64,000 nt of DNA from Margaritispora aquatica (GCA_007644065.1 VJWN01000011.1:1516168-1580167); one strand, 5' to 3'; shown: positions 10,983-23,257, numbered from the stretch's first letter. Notes: generated from the letters alone by a model not told the origin. A program made the numbers and translations.

Positions 10983-11850
10983 GCTGTTTTGATAGCGACG
11001 TGCATTGTCTTCTACTGTTGTGTTCATACCATATTTCCGCTCTTCGAAAAACGACCTTGATGTATACTATGGAGGAAGGCAAAAGTGTAGGAGTTGATGG
11101 ATTAGATGGGTCAAGATAGACTCATCTCATGTGTAAAATACTTAATCATAACGAACTTGACCATATATCTGCTTGCCATCCTTTTTGCCTTGATGTAAAA
11201 CTAGTGTCAGATGTGAGAATTTTATTGAAAGTCCTTCGTTAAAGGTCAGCTGCTTGCCCGAACATATTTCAGGAGGCAAAACTCCGACTATGATGACGGA
11301 AAGACTGGGAGGAAACATGACTTGTGGATATTTTGTGGTACTGTGTTTGCCTAGTTTACGTTCTGTCTATCTCATAAATGTCATTACAGGATTAGCTCTG
11401 AGTGAGGTGCAGAGAGCAGGTCTGGATATTGAAGATTGGGAAGAGGCTACAGTTTAATTGGTGTTTTTTGAGAGCTCTAGATAAAGATTTAGTTAAGTAA
11501 TGTTTCACTTGGCTCGCTTAATTTTGTCTGCCTGCTACGATCTATTATGATTTCCTGATCAGGAAGATTTTGAAGGCATTCGCAACTTGCGTCAAGTTCA
11601 TACAGGAAATTGCAGCCGGTGCTAGCGCAGCCGAGACGTCATTCCGGAACAGGGGTCTTTTGGTGCTTGTTGATTCACTACCCAAATTCTGTGATTCTAG
11701 AACGGTAGGTAAACAACAAGCGTCTTGAAGTGAGTTGTGTGCAAACAGACGAAAGACAACAGATTTGTTTCAAAGCATTTCTCTCTACTCTCCTTGAAGC
11801 CCAAAGAGAAAGTTCATCCATCGCTTGAGAACTTTTCGGCTAAAAGAAAA
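10983..11850. other. Intergenic region, no gene recognised
   Basis: About 870 bases. A 67-codon open frame at 11254-11457 has no recognisable feature and is not called. The last ~100 bases before 11851 are probably the 5' leader of the HD-domain gene. Confidence 0.5.
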
Positions 11851-12839
11851 ATGGCTTCCATCAATGGTGACAATGGCCCTGCTGGTGTAGAAATCAAGGC
11901 ACCAGGATTGGACGTTTCTGGCACTGGCATCGATGCAAATGCCAAAACTGATATTCAAAGTACTCATCCCATCCGAAACTACCCATGTCGCATAGCTAAT
12001 ACGCTTATCTAGACCCAAGCCAGGACACCAAGGCCACGCCATGGTCTGTAGAATCTGTTGTTGCAGATCTCCCTGGAGGGGCACCAACTATCGGGACTAC
12101 CTCACCTGTCCCCTTCTTCCATATGGTTGAGCGTTTGAAGCTCACCAAGCGAGAGGGATGGCGCCGCTTTGGTATCAAGAGGTATGAATCGCCTCCCAGA
12201 CCCTAGAGTGAAGTCTGCTAACAATACCCAAGCGGCGAGAGCATTGCTGACCACATGTATCGCATGTCCATAATCACCATGTTTGCCCCTTCATCGCTTT
12301 CCTCCAAACTGAATATCCCCCACTGCACAAAGATGGCACTTGTCCACGACATGGCAGAGGCCTTGGTTGGAGACATCACACCAGTAGATGGCGTTCCCAA
12401 ATCTGAAAAGAATCGTCGCGAGAGCACTACCATGGATTACTTCGTCAATTCTCTGCTCGGGCGTGTTAATGGTGGTATTACGGGTGCTGAGATCAAGGCT
12501 GTTTGGCAAGAGTACGAGGATGGGGAGACACTAGAGAGCAAATTTGTACACGACGTTGACAAGATTGAGTTAGTCTTGCAAATGGTAGAGTATGAGCGTG
12601 CTCATAACCATAAACTTGACCTGGGAGAATTCTCTTGGGTTAGTTCACGCATCGAGATGCCAGAAGTCAAAGAGTGGTCGAATGCGCTGTTAAAGGAAAG
12701 AGAGGAGTTTTGGGGCAAGATCGAACATACCAGCTGGTACACTGAGGACTCACCACCCGATTCAAAGGTACTGGCGGAGAAGAAGGAATACTATGGAATC
12801 AAAGGCCGAGATCAAACGGTTGAATCAGACGATCGATGA
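11851..12839 (+). CDS. HD-domain 5'-deoxynucleotidase (HDDC2/YfbR type)
   Basis: Exons 11851-11959, 12013-12181, 12233-12839; 294 aa. Members hydrolyse deoxynucleoside monophosphates. The metal-binding HD signature is complete: His in SIADHMYRM, His-Asp in MALVHDMAEALVGDI, and Asp in KFVHDVDKIEL. The segment FFHMVERLKLTKREGWRRFGI just before the first His is also typical. About 45 N-terminal residues are low in conservation. The second intron divides the GIxSGESIADH motif that HD proteins of this type share. Exact substrate is inferred from the family. Confidence 0.9.
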
Positions 12840-13486
12840 ATTATTTCCTACCTCTTTTGAGATCAGGTATAAGTGGTATTCATAGACGAGATGACACATG
12901 AGTTATGACCATGGTGGGAGGATTGGATATGACTTGCATGTTGATACCTGGGGCGTTTCCGTGATTTCTACGACGGTTACATGCAATGCAAAGAATAGAG
13001 GAGCATTCTGAATTGCATAGAGATTGTTAACAATTCTTACTCGCTTGATTCGTAGCCCTCAATTGCATCAAAGGGATTTTGAATCAGCCACGCATGTTCA
13101 CGTACATTTCACTTGTAGTTTGTTATCAATCAGGCCAAATCAATGATTTCCAAGTACTGTAGAACATCTTAACCACCATATCAGACATTCTTAATTCACA
13201 ATTGTACATGCATTACTGTAGGACATTTATTGTCCTCGCTAGTTCTTGGGTGTCTAGCCAGCCTCACCTCAGCCTTGCTGCAGGAACAACCAGACGAGGG
13301 GTCCATCTATCATTTGTTCAGTAATACACCTTTTGCACAACATATTGAATTTTTAAGGGTTATCGGAGAGCGTATAGCTTTCTACAGGTATAGCGACGCC
13401 AAATTTTGCTCCAAGTCTGCATCGAATTGCTAGCCCCGATGAGAAACGACCTTCGTATATGCCATTGAACTCACCACATTAGTGCC
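12840..13486. other. Intergenic region before SGF29
   Basis: No gene recognised. A 67-codon open frame at 13230-13433 is Ser/Leu-rich but shows no family signature and is not called. Confidence 0.5.
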
Positions 13487-14520
13487 ATGGCATCGCAGAG
13501 GAGCCGAGCACCTCGGAGTGGTGCTCGCGGGGATCATCAGGATGGAATCAATCAAAAGGAAATGTGGGATGAGGTGAAGCGATTAGTTCATGGACTTGCA
13601 TCTGGTGAAAGGGACGCCGCAGCGCATCATGAGAAGATTCTGGCCATCGAGGAAAGGCTACACGCGAAGAAGGGTACTCCTGAAGGTATTTGACTGATTC
13701 AGGAATGCAATATTAATGCTAATCTATTTTAAAACGCGTAGGAATCGCTATTGCAGACATAGAAGAGGCAAGTGTGTTATGGCGCGAGGGTGTCAAGATG
13801 GCCGAAACGCAAAAGACTCGCATCAACGATGAGCTCAAGACACGAATTGAGCTTTTGAGAGATACCCAGAAGATCAAAGAAAAGGAACAAGACAAGGCAA
13901 ATGATGAAAGTTCAAATGCTGGGCGTGCATCAAGCTCGAGAACATCCGCCATGGATTTCGATGGTCCTTCAGACTCGCCAGTACCGTCACCGGCAGAAAA
14001 TCGCCAGGTCAGAAAGGTTGGGGCTCCTAGGACTGGTAGTCAGCCACCTCGCGGAGCAGGAGAGAAAGACGGCACTCCTTCAGAGGCTGGTGAGCGTGCG
14101 ACTAATAAGACTAAGGTCATATATCACCAAGGTCAAGAAGTCGCTTTCAAGCGTAAAATCCCTGGGAAAACGGAAGAGCAAGACTGGATTCAAGGACGTG
14201 TAGTCCGGGTCATTGGAGAGGGCAAGAGTCGTAGATATGATGTCAAAGATCCGTATCCAGATGAGAACAGCGGGGGTCCCAATGTCTACAAGTCCTCGGC
14301 ATCTCAAATGGTACCTATCCCACCAGAGGGAGCAACTCTGCTCGATTATGAATCTGGTCGAATGGTGCTTGCGCTTTATCCAGAGACTACCACTTTCTAC
14401 AGAGCTGAGGTGAAAGCGATGTTAGAAGGTGGCAAGAAAGTGCAGTTGCTGTTTGAGGGCGAGACTGATGCCCAGCTTCATGAGCAGGACAGGCGCTTCG
14501 TCTTGGACCATAAGGGATGA
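13487..14520 (+). CDS. SGF29: SAGA complex subunit SGF29 (tandem Tudor)
   Basis: Exons 13487-13685 and 13742-14520; 325 aa. In SAGA and related complexes SGF29 binds H3K4me2/3 and guides Gcn5 acetylation. Residues 1-120 are helical and charged, the part that contacts the Gcn5 module. A Ser/Pro-rich linker follows (about 120-190). The C-terminal ~135 residues form the SGF29 tandem Tudor domain: the EVAFKRKIPGKTEEQDWIQG strand, the YDVKDPYPDE loop, ALYPETTTFYRAEV with the aromatic-cage tyrosines, and a terminal FEGE...VLDHKG stretch. Length and architecture are normal for filamentous fungi. Confidence 0.93.
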
Positions 14521-15009
14521 ATGGTCTGGATTGAGAGAATTTGAAGGAACTTCTACATCTAAGCTAGTTTGAGCACTTGGGATTAAGCGTGGCGTATGGA
14601 GCATCGGTAATGGGAAGTAAACAGGAAGATATCCCTTGTCAATTGTACAAAGTCTGATGCAACGGATTTCCACCTTTCATTTTGGCTGGTGGGAAGATCT
14701 TAGATTGGGATTATTCGCCAGTGTGGTTTATATCGAGCAATTCTCCTAATTGTGGATTGAGATCTTCAGTTCCAGGTACTCGTACATTTGCGGCTGAACG
14801 TATTTGCTTTTTGACAAGGCTCAAAAACGCCACAATATTGATCTCGTTCAGCTCCATTTGATATGTTTTACAAAGCGCCACATCAAGCGTTCATCATTGG
14901 GAAAGGGGCATAGACACGACATTCCTTTCTTATTTTGTAACAAAGTCACGTAAGGGACAACATCTCCAAATATGTTCCGAGTCGTAGTATTTCTCTACAA
15001 CTTTCGTCC
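14521..15009. other. Intergenic region
   Basis: Nearly 490 bases containing the SGF29 3' end and the promoter of the next gene. Nothing else seen. Confidence 0.5.
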
Positions 15010-16786
15010 ATGTCGTCCACCAACATCACAATGGATATGAAGGTTCCTGACAGACTTATGCCATTCAAGATGCAGCTCACCAATACACTCACCAAGCTTT
15101 ACCAGGTTGCCAATCTGCCGAGGTTCGCCTTTGCGATCAGAGTGGGCGCCTTGGTCCTCAGTGTTTTCATCACTTACTCCATTTTCTCGACCAGCTCAGT
15201 GCAAGGGATCGATTACAAGCAGGCACTCACGACGGCAGTGAAGGGAAAGAAAAATGTCTTCATAGAAAACTATCTCCAGCATGAAATTGACGGACCATTC
15301 GACAACAAAACGATAGTCGACTTATGCGCAAACACCAAATGGATGCCAGGAGTGATATTCAAATGTGATGCCCCAGAGGGTGCGGTAGGACATGTCCGAA
15401 ATGTCTTCTTGAATTGTCTACGGTATTCAATTGAAGCTGGAGGTTAGTCATACTCCTATTACAATAATCTTTACTAACCTTAGTACAGCTTCTGGTTTCG
15501 TGATTCCCGAAATGTTGGCTCTCACCTCGGGCACAAAGTACAGTCTTGTCCCATTTGGCCACTTCTTCGACCTCAACCACTTCATGACATCGCTTAACCA
15601 AGCATGTCCTCAGATTCGCATATACTCACATGCGAATGACCTTTACGACGTTCCCTCTACGTCACCAGCCATCCCAGTTGTTGCCGCATCCCTCACAAAT
15701 AACGCTCTGATCGAGAAACATATTCTTGCATACCCCGGCAATTGGTCACTCTCCTTCAAACAGTTTCTCGATGACACTCACCCTGTCCCCCCAACTGCCG
15801 CAAAGCCGGTTCTGGTATCGCTTGCCCCATCTCTGCTGGAATTCCCCCTGTCGTACGACGACGAACACTTCGTGCCCAACTTCGGACGCCTTATTCGATT
15901 CAGACTCGACACTCGCCGCATTGCTGCGGCTGTCTTGTACTCCATGAGTCAAAGGTACAAGCTAGAATTACTCTCCACCGCCGAGCATCTTGGTATTGTT
16001 CCCTCAACCTTCTACGGGGCGCACCTTAGAACAGGCGTAGATGCCATAGCGGCAGGGTGGACGAGCTATGAGGTCCAGAGCGCCAACTACATCCGCGAAG
16101 CCTCGCACTACCAGCTGCCAGTCATGTACGTGGCTTCCGGGAGCCTTGAGGATCTCGAGCGTCTGGCGAAGACGGCTGCTGATAACTCCATTACCATCGA
16201 GACGAAGGAGTCGCTCCTTAGCGCTCCATCGGCGGTCCTCGGTCAGCCACCGGTAGCGGTCAAGGGTCTTGAGAAGGAGTGGGCGGCCTTGCAGACGCTG
16301 AATTGGGACCAGCAACTGCTGGTGGACTACGAAGTTCTGTTAAGGGCGAGTATGTTTGGTGGAACATGGGAGAGCAGTTTTGGCTGGAATGTGGCAATGA
16401 GAAGGCACGTTGTTGCTGGTAATGGGGCGTGGATGCCTATTGCAAAGAGAGAGGAAGAGGAGCTGATGGTGGTGAGGGAGCTTGGTGATGAGGAAGTGAA
16501 GGCTGGCAGGAGTTTACCTCGAAGAGTATCTCCCATCACTAGGAGAAACGCAATATCCGAACAGCAAGGAGCCTCCACAAGCTCCTCTTCTGCCAGAGAC
16601 GCAGCTGAAAGCAGCGACATTAGTGCAGAATGGGTTCAGGCAGAGTTGGAGGTCAGAGCTGAGGAAAAGAGAAACGCAAAAGTTGAGATGTCGAATCCCG
16701 ATGACAAGGCATTCAGTGATGGGCTGAGTGTTATGTTTGGTCCCACGGACGCGGGGAGGAGGATCGTGGCTAGTATGTGGCCGTGA
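15010..16786 (+). CDS. Type II membrane protein, GDP-fucose O-fucosyltransferase-like
   Basis: Exons 15010-15442 and 15489-16786; 576 aa. One hydrophobic segment at about residues 38-62 after a basic cytosolic tail makes this a type II membrane protein, probably Golgi. The lumenal part resembles the fungal O-FucT-like family: W-PG-IFKC, GHVRNVFLNCLRYSIEAGASGFVIPE (typical nucleotide-sugar region), then FRLDTRRIAAAVL and FYGAHLRTGVDA, which resembles the HLR motif of O-fucosyltransferases. The last ~120 residues are polar and rich in Glu, Arg and Ser and are likely disordered. Donor and acceptor are not known for the fungal members. The intron lies inside the conserved EAGASGF motif and supports the assignment. 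Confidence 0.8.
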
Positions 16787-17423
16787 GTGGGTATGTGCGT
16801 GCATAGAGAGACCGCGAGAGTCTTGGCTGGCGTTGATGGTGTATTTTCATGTTCATATTTGGGACTCGGTGGGGGTTGGGTTGGGGCAAGGAAATGGACT
16901 GGGCGCATGGTTATACATTGCGTTGCTTACTCCTCTATGCTCTCTCATAGGAGTATCGTTGTCTTATTAGGCGAGCTCTCCGAGCATGCAAGCAAAGTAA
17001 AACAACTCTCCAATGCACATGTAAAAACTGCCCGTCGCTTGACTCGCTGCCAGGTGACTGTCGACCCAGCCAAGTGTGAGAAAATGCTTGGGAAAGTTTG
17101 TGAGTGGCACGAGATCCCCAGCGTACCCCACTACCCCGCGTATAGAAGTCGGTACAGCTGTAGCCGAGGCCAGCATTCATGTGCAAGCGGAATATCTTCA
17201 GCCGAACGAGTCCGTTTCATCTGACCTCTCTCTCGCTCTCGCAATAAATAAAAGTTCGAAGAAACCGACATTCTCTGTTGCGTTCATTTTCTCGTTCTTC
17301 CCCTGCTTTGAGCTCTCCACGATCTTGCTTCTAGATATACAGCTAGTAATAAGCAAACTGCTCAGTCGACGAAGACGCAAGACATCCATTCTCTGAAAGT
17401 ATCACAGATACCAGTTGTACAAG
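16787..17423. other. Intergenic region before GH105
   Basis: About 640 bases. Several overlapping short open frames occur on both strands but none is protein-like. Pyrimidine-rich sequence at 17220-17330 suggests the core promoter of the downstream gene. Confidence 0.5.
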
Positions 17424-18545
17424 ATGCCCAAGACATTCGCAGAAGTCGACTCCGATGTCGTGCACCACCAAATCAAGCTCCTCATCCACAACCTCGTCTC
17501 CATCACCGACCACACAGGCGAGTTCCTCATGACCCTGCCCGATGGCCGCGTGATCGACACCAAAGGCTGGAACGACTGGGAATGGACACACGGTGTTGGC
17601 CTGTATGGGCTCTACAAATACTACTCCCTCACGGGTGATGAGCCCACACTCGCGGTGGTGGAGGAGTGGTTCCAGAACCGCTTCGCGGCTGGTGGCACAA
17701 CCAAGAACATCAACACCATGGCGGCATTCTTGACGCTTGCACATCTGTATGAGAAGGATCCTGTCAAGCATATGAAGTACCTCCCGTGGCTGGATAGTTG
17801 GGCCGAGTGGGCAATGCATGATTTGGAGAGGACGGATTATGGCGGAATGCAGCACATCACGTATCTGACGCCCAACACGCAGCAACTGTGGGATGACACT
17901 CTGATGATGACTGTGCTGCCATTGGCAAAGATTGGAAAGGTTTTGAATAGACCACAGTATGTCGAGGAGGCGAAAAGACAGTTCCTGCTTCATATCAAGT
18001 ACCTGTTCGATCCCCAGACCGGACTGTGGTTCCACGGCTGGACATTTGAGGAGGGCGGACACAACTTTGCGAGAGCAAGGTGGGCGAGAGGCAACAGTTG
18101 GATCACCATTGTGATACCCGAGTTCATTGAGCTCTTGGACCTGCCAGCCACGGATCCTATACGCTGCCACTTGATCGATACCCTGGAGGCTCAATGCCGG
18201 GCACTGAAGAAGTTCCAGGACCCATCTGGGCTCTGGCGAACATTACTCGATGTCGAAGATGAGGGGTCGTATCTGGAGAGTTCGGCGACAGCAGGTTTCG
18301 CGTATGGAATCTTGATGGCTCAACGGAAACGATATATTGGCAAGGAGTATGAGGATGTCGCCATCAAGGCGATTAAGGCGGTTTTGGGCCAGATTGATGC
18401 TCATGGCGAGCTGCAAAACACAAGTTTCGGAACTGGTATGGGAGACTCGTTACAGTTCTATAAGGATATCAAGCGAACCAGTATGCCGTATGGACAAGCA
18501 ATGGCCATTATGGCATTGGGCGAGTTCCTGAGGAAATTCCTGTAG
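17424..18545 (+). CDS. Glycoside hydrolase family 105, unsaturated rhamnogalacturonyl hydrolase type
   Basis: Single exon, 373 aa. GH105 enzymes (YteR/YesR type) cleave the unsaturated uronic acid from disaccharides made by pectin lyases. Visible family features are GWNDWEWTHGVGLYGL near residue 48, WDDTLMM with the catalytic Asp at about 157-158, GLWFHGWTF and RARWARGNSW. Alternating aromatic-rich helices of an (alpha/alpha)6 barrel run throughout. No signal peptide is present, so it works inside the cell on imported oligomers, as expected. The ATG at 17424 is used; a TTG nine bases earlier is disregarded. Fits pectin use by a plant-associated or saprotrophic fungus. Confidence 0.9.
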   Translation: MPKTFAEVDSDVVHHQIKLLIHNLVSITDHTGEFLMTLPDGRVIDTKGWNDWEWTHGVGLYGLYKYYSLTGDEPTLAVVEEWFQNRFAAGGTTKNINTMAAFLTLAHLYEKDPVKHMKYLPWLDSWAEWAMHDLERTDYGGMQHITYLTPNTQQLWDDTLMMTVLPLAKIGKVLNRPQYVEEAKRQFLLHIKYLFDPQTGLWFHGWTFEEGGHNFARARWARGNSWITIVIPEFIELLDLPATDPIRCHLIDTLEAQCRALKKFQDPSGLWRTLLDVEDEGSYLESSATAGFAYGILMAQRKRYIGKEYEDVAIKAIKAVLGQIDAHGELQNTSFGTGMGDSLQFYKDIKRTSMPYGQAMAIMALGEFLRKFL

Positions 18546-18639
18546 ATTGCTCATATAAATGAAAGTAATGCCTGTCTGAATTTAGCATTTTGACGTTCGA
18601 AGTGGTAGCGTGCTACAAACTTCCAAATTGAATTTGGCA

Positions 18640-19653
18640 TCATTTTCCATGGCTACCTTCAAGATCAGCACTCAAGCCATCAAGAAATGAGTCTGCTTGC
18701 TTCTTCGCTCTCTTCTGTCCAATAGCTTGTCTCCTCTCCGCAATTTCCTTCTTCCTCTTCTCCTTCTTCTCCTCACGACCCCTTCTCACCCTCTCCGTCT
18801 CCAAGCGCTCCCTCTCGAGCGCTTCCATCTCCTCTCCTCGCATGGTCTCATCTTTAGAAAACGAATAGAAACCAACACCCTTCGTTCTGATTTCTTTATC
18901 TGCTTCATAGTGCTTCATATCTGGTGGCGTGAGACTCCTGTCCCGTTTCTTCGCTAACTCCTCCATTCTCGCCGCTATGGGCTCGTCTGGATTGAATGCC
19001 ATCACTTGCACGGTATCGCCATATATGAGGTTCGCTGGCATGGCTGGCCTGGCAGACAATCTATCCAGTTCTTCAGCTCCAAGTAATTGATTTCTCTTCC
19101 TCCTTTCCATTCTCGCTGCGTCTGCTTTCGTGCCTCGCTTGGATCGACCATATTCATCTTCGAAATCTACCATCTCGCCTCCATCATCATCATCCTCGCT
19201 TTCTGAGTCGTCAGAGGACTCGACCTCGCCTTTCTCCTGCCGTTCGGCCCATTTGCGATCAAAATCAATCAAGGTTTCGTCGTCCTCATTATGTTCCCCG
19301 TGCTTCATGCGATTGTAAATCTTGGCCTTAGCCTCCATCTTCTTCCTCGACCGGTGCAACACAGCATTGTCCACCTCTCCAATATCCTTCGTAGTTCGCC
19401 TTCTCTGGGTCTCCTCTTTCTCCTCCAAATCCTGCGCTGCCCGCTTCTTCGCGTTTCGGTTGTGCGTAGAGAATATGTCTTCTTTTGTCTTGTTTGGTCG
19501 AGGCCGCCCCGCGGTAGTTTTAGAATTTGAGTTCGATGTAGAGAGAAGACTAGAGAGCGTGGACGAGAACGCGAGACTGGTTGATGAGGAGAGTTCTTTA
19601 GGAGTGTTCTTGGGTTTGCGAATGCCGTAAAGGTTGCCAGTTTCTGAAGCCAT
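18640..19653 (-). CDS. CCDC174-like protein (DUF4078)
   Basis: Single exon, 337 aa. Highly charged, with long Lys/Arg/Glu coiled-coil stretches, an acidic Ser/Asp cluster near residue 150 and two or more bipartite nuclear-localisation-like runs. The C-terminal block TKGVGFYSFSKDETMRGEEM matches DUF4078, the core of CCDC174, an animal nuclear protein associated with the spliceosome/exon-junction complex. A splicing-related nuclear role is inferred from the homologue. It converges on the GH105 gene with only 94 bases between stop codons and shares a divergent promoter with OTC. Confidence 0.85.
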   Translation of the reverse strand: MASETGNLYGIRKPKNTPKELSSSTSLAFSSTLSSLLSTSNSNSKTTAGRPRPNKTKEDIFSTHNRNAKKRAAQDLEEKEETQRRRTTKDIGEVDNAVLHRSRKKMEAKAKIYNRMKHGEHNEDDETLIDFDRKWAERQEKGEVESSDDSESEDDDDGGEMVDFEDEYGRSKRGTKADAARMERRKRNQLLGAEELDRLSARPAMPANLIYGDTVQVMAFNPDEPIAARMEELAKKRDRSLTPPDMKHYEADKEIRTKGVGFYSFSKDETMRGEEMEALERERLETERVRRGREEKKEKRKKEIAERRQAIGQKRAKKQADSFLDGLSADLEGSHGK

Positions 19654-20214
19654 GTCTTATCTACAAGACTGAAGTGTTTTCCTTCGCTAGCGAAGAGGCC
19701 CAGAAGATCTCTATGAAGGAGAGCGAACAATAATATTGAGTTCCGAAGTTACCAATACTGTTATCGTTCCGTTTCGAGGTGACGGCAGTATCTATGCGTG
19801 TAAGGCTGAGGTTGATGGCAAATAAAATATGGAGTGAACTTTGGCTTGTTTCCTTTGGTGTGGTGTAAAAACTGGGGTAAAGCGTCATCGAATATAGGCT
19901 CTCACTCAGCCTTGCCGGACAGGCCCTGCCCCTGAATTTTCAGCATGCATGCAGCTACTGGAAAGTGTCACACCTTCTGACACATTCACTAACTCTCACT
20001 GGCTCCAACTGGTCCAACCAAAAATATAAAGTCAACTCTGAGTAAGTCCAAATTCTTTCGTTAAGACATTATTCAAGACATTGTTTAATGGGCAATTGAC
20101 ATACGCGGTGGGAATATTTCGATCTGGTACAAATTTTAAACTCATCTCAAATCAATGGAACTCCAAGCTGACCTCGTTCACTTAGTATTACAACATCGCC
20201 AACCCATCTTCACA
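19654..20214. promoter_or_regulatory. Divergent promoter, CCDC174-like gene and OTC
   Basis: 561 bases between opposite start codons. No gene seen. A clear Gcn4/CPC1 consensus (TGASTCA) is not present; the nearest is a TGAGTAA at about 20039. Confidence 0.5.
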
Positions 20215-21407
20215 ATGCTCTCTTCAACCCATTTGCGTACTGCTAACGCAGCTGTTCAACAAATTTCCAGAGCCTCCAAACGCACAATTGCAAGTGCTAC
20301 TACTCCCTCTGTTACTTCAACCACCCAAGCACCCCGCCATTTGCTCTCAATTGCAGATGTTACACCCTCCGAGTTCTCCACATTGGTCCGCAATGCTGCT
20401 AGCTACAAGTCCTCCATAAAGGCTGGCAAGACCCATATTGCCATCCAGAATGCTCTGCAGCACAAGACAGTGGCTATGATGTTCAACAAACGATCAACCC
20501 GTACTCGAGTCTCCACAGAAGCTGCAGTTGCTCAGATGGGTGGGCATCCTATGTTCTTGGGCAAAGACGACATTCAACTTGGTGTAAATGAATCTCTATA
20601 TGATACCTCTGTGGTTATCTCGAGCATGACTTCATGCATGGTAGCTCGTGTAGGACCTCACTCCGATGTTGCAGACCTAGCCAAGCACTCCACTGTCCCT
20701 GTTATCAACGCCCTTTCGGATTCATTCCACCCTCTCCAAACAGTGGCAGATTTTCTCACCATACATGAAGCTTTCCCAAATGATGGAGATAATCTTGGGG
20801 TTCAAGGTTTGAAAGTTGCTTGGATTGGAGATGCCAACAATGTCCTCTTCGACCTCGCCATTGCATGTGTGAAGCTGGGTGTGCATATCTCAGTTGCTGC
20901 TCCTGAAGGCTACACTATCCCCGCCAGCTTCCGTGAAATAATTCTGGCCGCAGGAGAAGGTGTGATCTCGCCAGGTACATTGACAGAAACCAACGTTCCA
21001 GAGGAAGCAATCAAGAATGCAGATATCCTGGTCACAGATACATGGATTTCTATGGGTCAGGAGGAAGAATCAGCGAAGAGGTTGGAGGCTTTTAAAGGCT
21101 TCCAGATCACCAACGAGCTAGCTGCTCGTGGTGGAGCGAAAGAAGGTTGGAAGTTTATGCATTGCCTTCCTCGTCATCAGGAGGAGGTGGCGGATGAAGT
21201 TTTCTACAGTCCCAGAAGCTTGGTATTCCCGGAAGCGGAAAACAGGCTGTGGGCTGTGATGTGTGAGTTTTTCTTGTCTATTGATATCTCAGATATTGTC
21301 GCTAACATAAGATAGCTGTGCTGAAATCCTTTGTCGCTGATAAAGGTGACATATATGAGGATAGTGTCCAGATTAGGCGATATAAATCCTTTTCTGCAAA
21401 GCCCTAA
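20215..21407 (+). CDS. Ornithine carbamoyltransferase, mitochondrial
   Basis: Exons 20215-21262 and 21316-21407; 398 codons including stop, 397 aa when read from 20155 with 20 more, 379 aa from 20215 in the model preferred here. It makes citrulline from ornithine and carbamoyl phosphate in arginine synthesis. STRTR (carbamoyl-phosphate loop), HPLQ and HCLPRH (ornithine/SMG region) are all present. The start at 20215 begins an Arg/Ser/Ala-rich, acid-free presequence; an in-frame ATG at 20155 would add an acidic-start segment that fits less well. The small second exon supplies the conserved C-terminal LKSFVADKG helix and then a fungal tail ending SAKP. Length is normal. Neighbours are NPR2 and, further on, AdoMetDC. 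Confidence 0.93.
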
Positions 21408-21790
21408 ATGCGCAGCAGATTTATGTCATTGGGGGAAAAGAAAAGTTTGGCGTTTAGAGATACCTTTGCTAGTTCCAAAAATGATATAATGCAAGATTCA
21501 ACGAAGATGTTTTCGAGTGATACATAGAAACTTCCTCGACTTGCGTGTCTTTTGTTTTCGAGTAAAGTCAAGTAAGTAGATACCGAGGGGTGCGGCCGCC
21601 TTTGGCGAGAGGCGCTTTCATGACGAACATCAAGAAATAATCGTACACTTACTCTCGCTACTGCATCTCCACAACTATCACTTTGACACCTTCGCCTTAG
21701 CTCGATTTCTGTTGGAACAAAGAGAAGTTTCCTGCGACCAATGCAGTGGAGGGGAGAGTCTAATTAAGCTAAAGAGATGGTGAAAGAATC
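21408..21790. other. Intergenic region before NPR2
   Basis: About 380 bases with the OTC 3' UTR and NPR2 promoter. No gene seen. Confidence 0.5.
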
Positions 21791-23257
21791 ATGATCTTAG
21801 GAATCTTCTTTGCACGTTTTCTTTCCGAGCAAGGTACGCAGGTCACTCATTCTGTCTGGAAACTTCCCATTATGATCATTCACAATCATTTTGTGCGGCA
21901 TAAGCAAAGAGAGATCAATGATAGACAGATTTGCTTCTATAATGTCACTCCTCCATGAAAAACAACGTTATCTAACGAATCACCAGGAACCAAAGTCGTC
22001 CACCAGAGTCCCCCAGGATGCATCGTCAACGAGCCCGATGTCGACAAACCGCAGCTCTTCAACTGGGACACCATGTCCGAGTATGTGGTTCCCCGGCAGG
22101 CTTTTTGCAACCGCTATGTGACGATCTGTGATCCAGAGTACAAGTACCGTCTCCTTGGCCACCCAGTCTGCATCAAAGATGAGAAGTACTTTCGAAATGA
22201 GTTCATATTCAACTTTTGCATCGTGGTCGATATCTCGATCCCTTTGGATAAGATCCCCTATGAAGGCGTGGTCAGGAGACTCGCTGCTTTCTTTACGGAA
22301 ATGGAGATTCAGAATCAGTACTTGAGTAAGGAGAAAGTGTCAGAGGATAGACGGTCCATTGCTGCTCTACTGGAAATCATCAAGGAGGATTTAAATAACT
22401 ACAACGAATGCATGATCCCAGTTGGTAAGTATCACAATTCATTCATCCTGTTTATGGGGTTAGCCATCCCTCGGCTTCTTCAGCTCACAAAACCCCCCTC
22501 AGACGACGCAAACACAATCAACATGAAGCTCTTCCCAACCCACGACCACCCACCCCCCATCAAAGCCTGGCACGTCCCCGTCTCCAAAACAGACTTCACC
22601 GCCATCGTCGACGACACCTGGGACCTGACCATGAAGCGCACCATCGCCGAGATCAACGGAATCCGCAGCGTGCGCCACATCGCTGCCGACGGCGATATCG
22701 CCATCGACCTCGTTGCCACGGCCCTCCAGCACCTGCTGTACTACGACTCCATCCTCATGCTTGACACCTTCGCCTTCTCTAACATCTACGCCCCTGGTCC
22801 GGAGCTCAACGATTTCATCACCAACTCTGATGCGGAGGGCTTACAGGATGAGTGCGCTAATTATGTGTATATCAATGGGCCGCGATTGCCGAATTTCTTC
22901 CTCGTGAGGTTGTTCACTACTCTATGTATCTCACGCACGCTGAAGGAGTGGTTGCACCTTCACATGAGCCAAGGCTTTGCGGTGATGAACTATGTGGACG
23001 TGAGGCGCTTTGTCCAGTTCGGTCTAATCAAAGGCTTGATTTATCGAGTGCATAAGTATGTCATCTCCGGCCAGCAACTGAGGAATCTTTCGAGTGGAAG
23101 GGTGGTCAAGAGTCACGGGGGAGATGTGCTGCAAAGTTATGCAGATGGCACGCATTGCTTTGATCAGATCATTGCCGAGAAAAATATGGGTGATGAGAAG
23201 ATCATGGGGATGTTGAGGAAGTTTCCAAAGGGGGATGTGGAAGTTATCTATCGCTGA
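21791..23257 (+). CDS. NPR2: Nitrogen permease regulator 2 homologue (SEACIT/GATOR1 subunit)
   Basis: Exons 21791-21833, 21987-22424, 22503-23257; 411 aa. NPR2 with NPR3 and IML1 forms the GAP complex that silences TORC1 when amino acids are scarce. The short first exon encodes MILGIFFARFLSEQG, followed across the intron by TKVVHQSPPG, the usual longin-domain start of NPR2. YKYRLLGHPVCI, RNEFIFNFCIV, INMKLFPTHDHPPPIKAWHVPV and the C-terminal NYVDVRRFVQFGLIKGLIYRVHKY (winged helix) are all typical. The second intron (78 bases, GTAAGT...CTCAG) is divisible by three and has no stop; removing it restores the family sequence CMIPVDDANTIN. It follows OTC on the same strand. Confidence 0.93.

Noticed and set aside
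11254..11457. 67-codon frame between MAM33 and HD-domain gene
   Set aside because: Composition is not protein-like enough and no conserved motif; fits chance.
13230..13433. 67-codon frame upstream of SGF29
   Set aside because: Hydrophobic start resembles a signal peptide but the rest has no Cys pattern or known domain.
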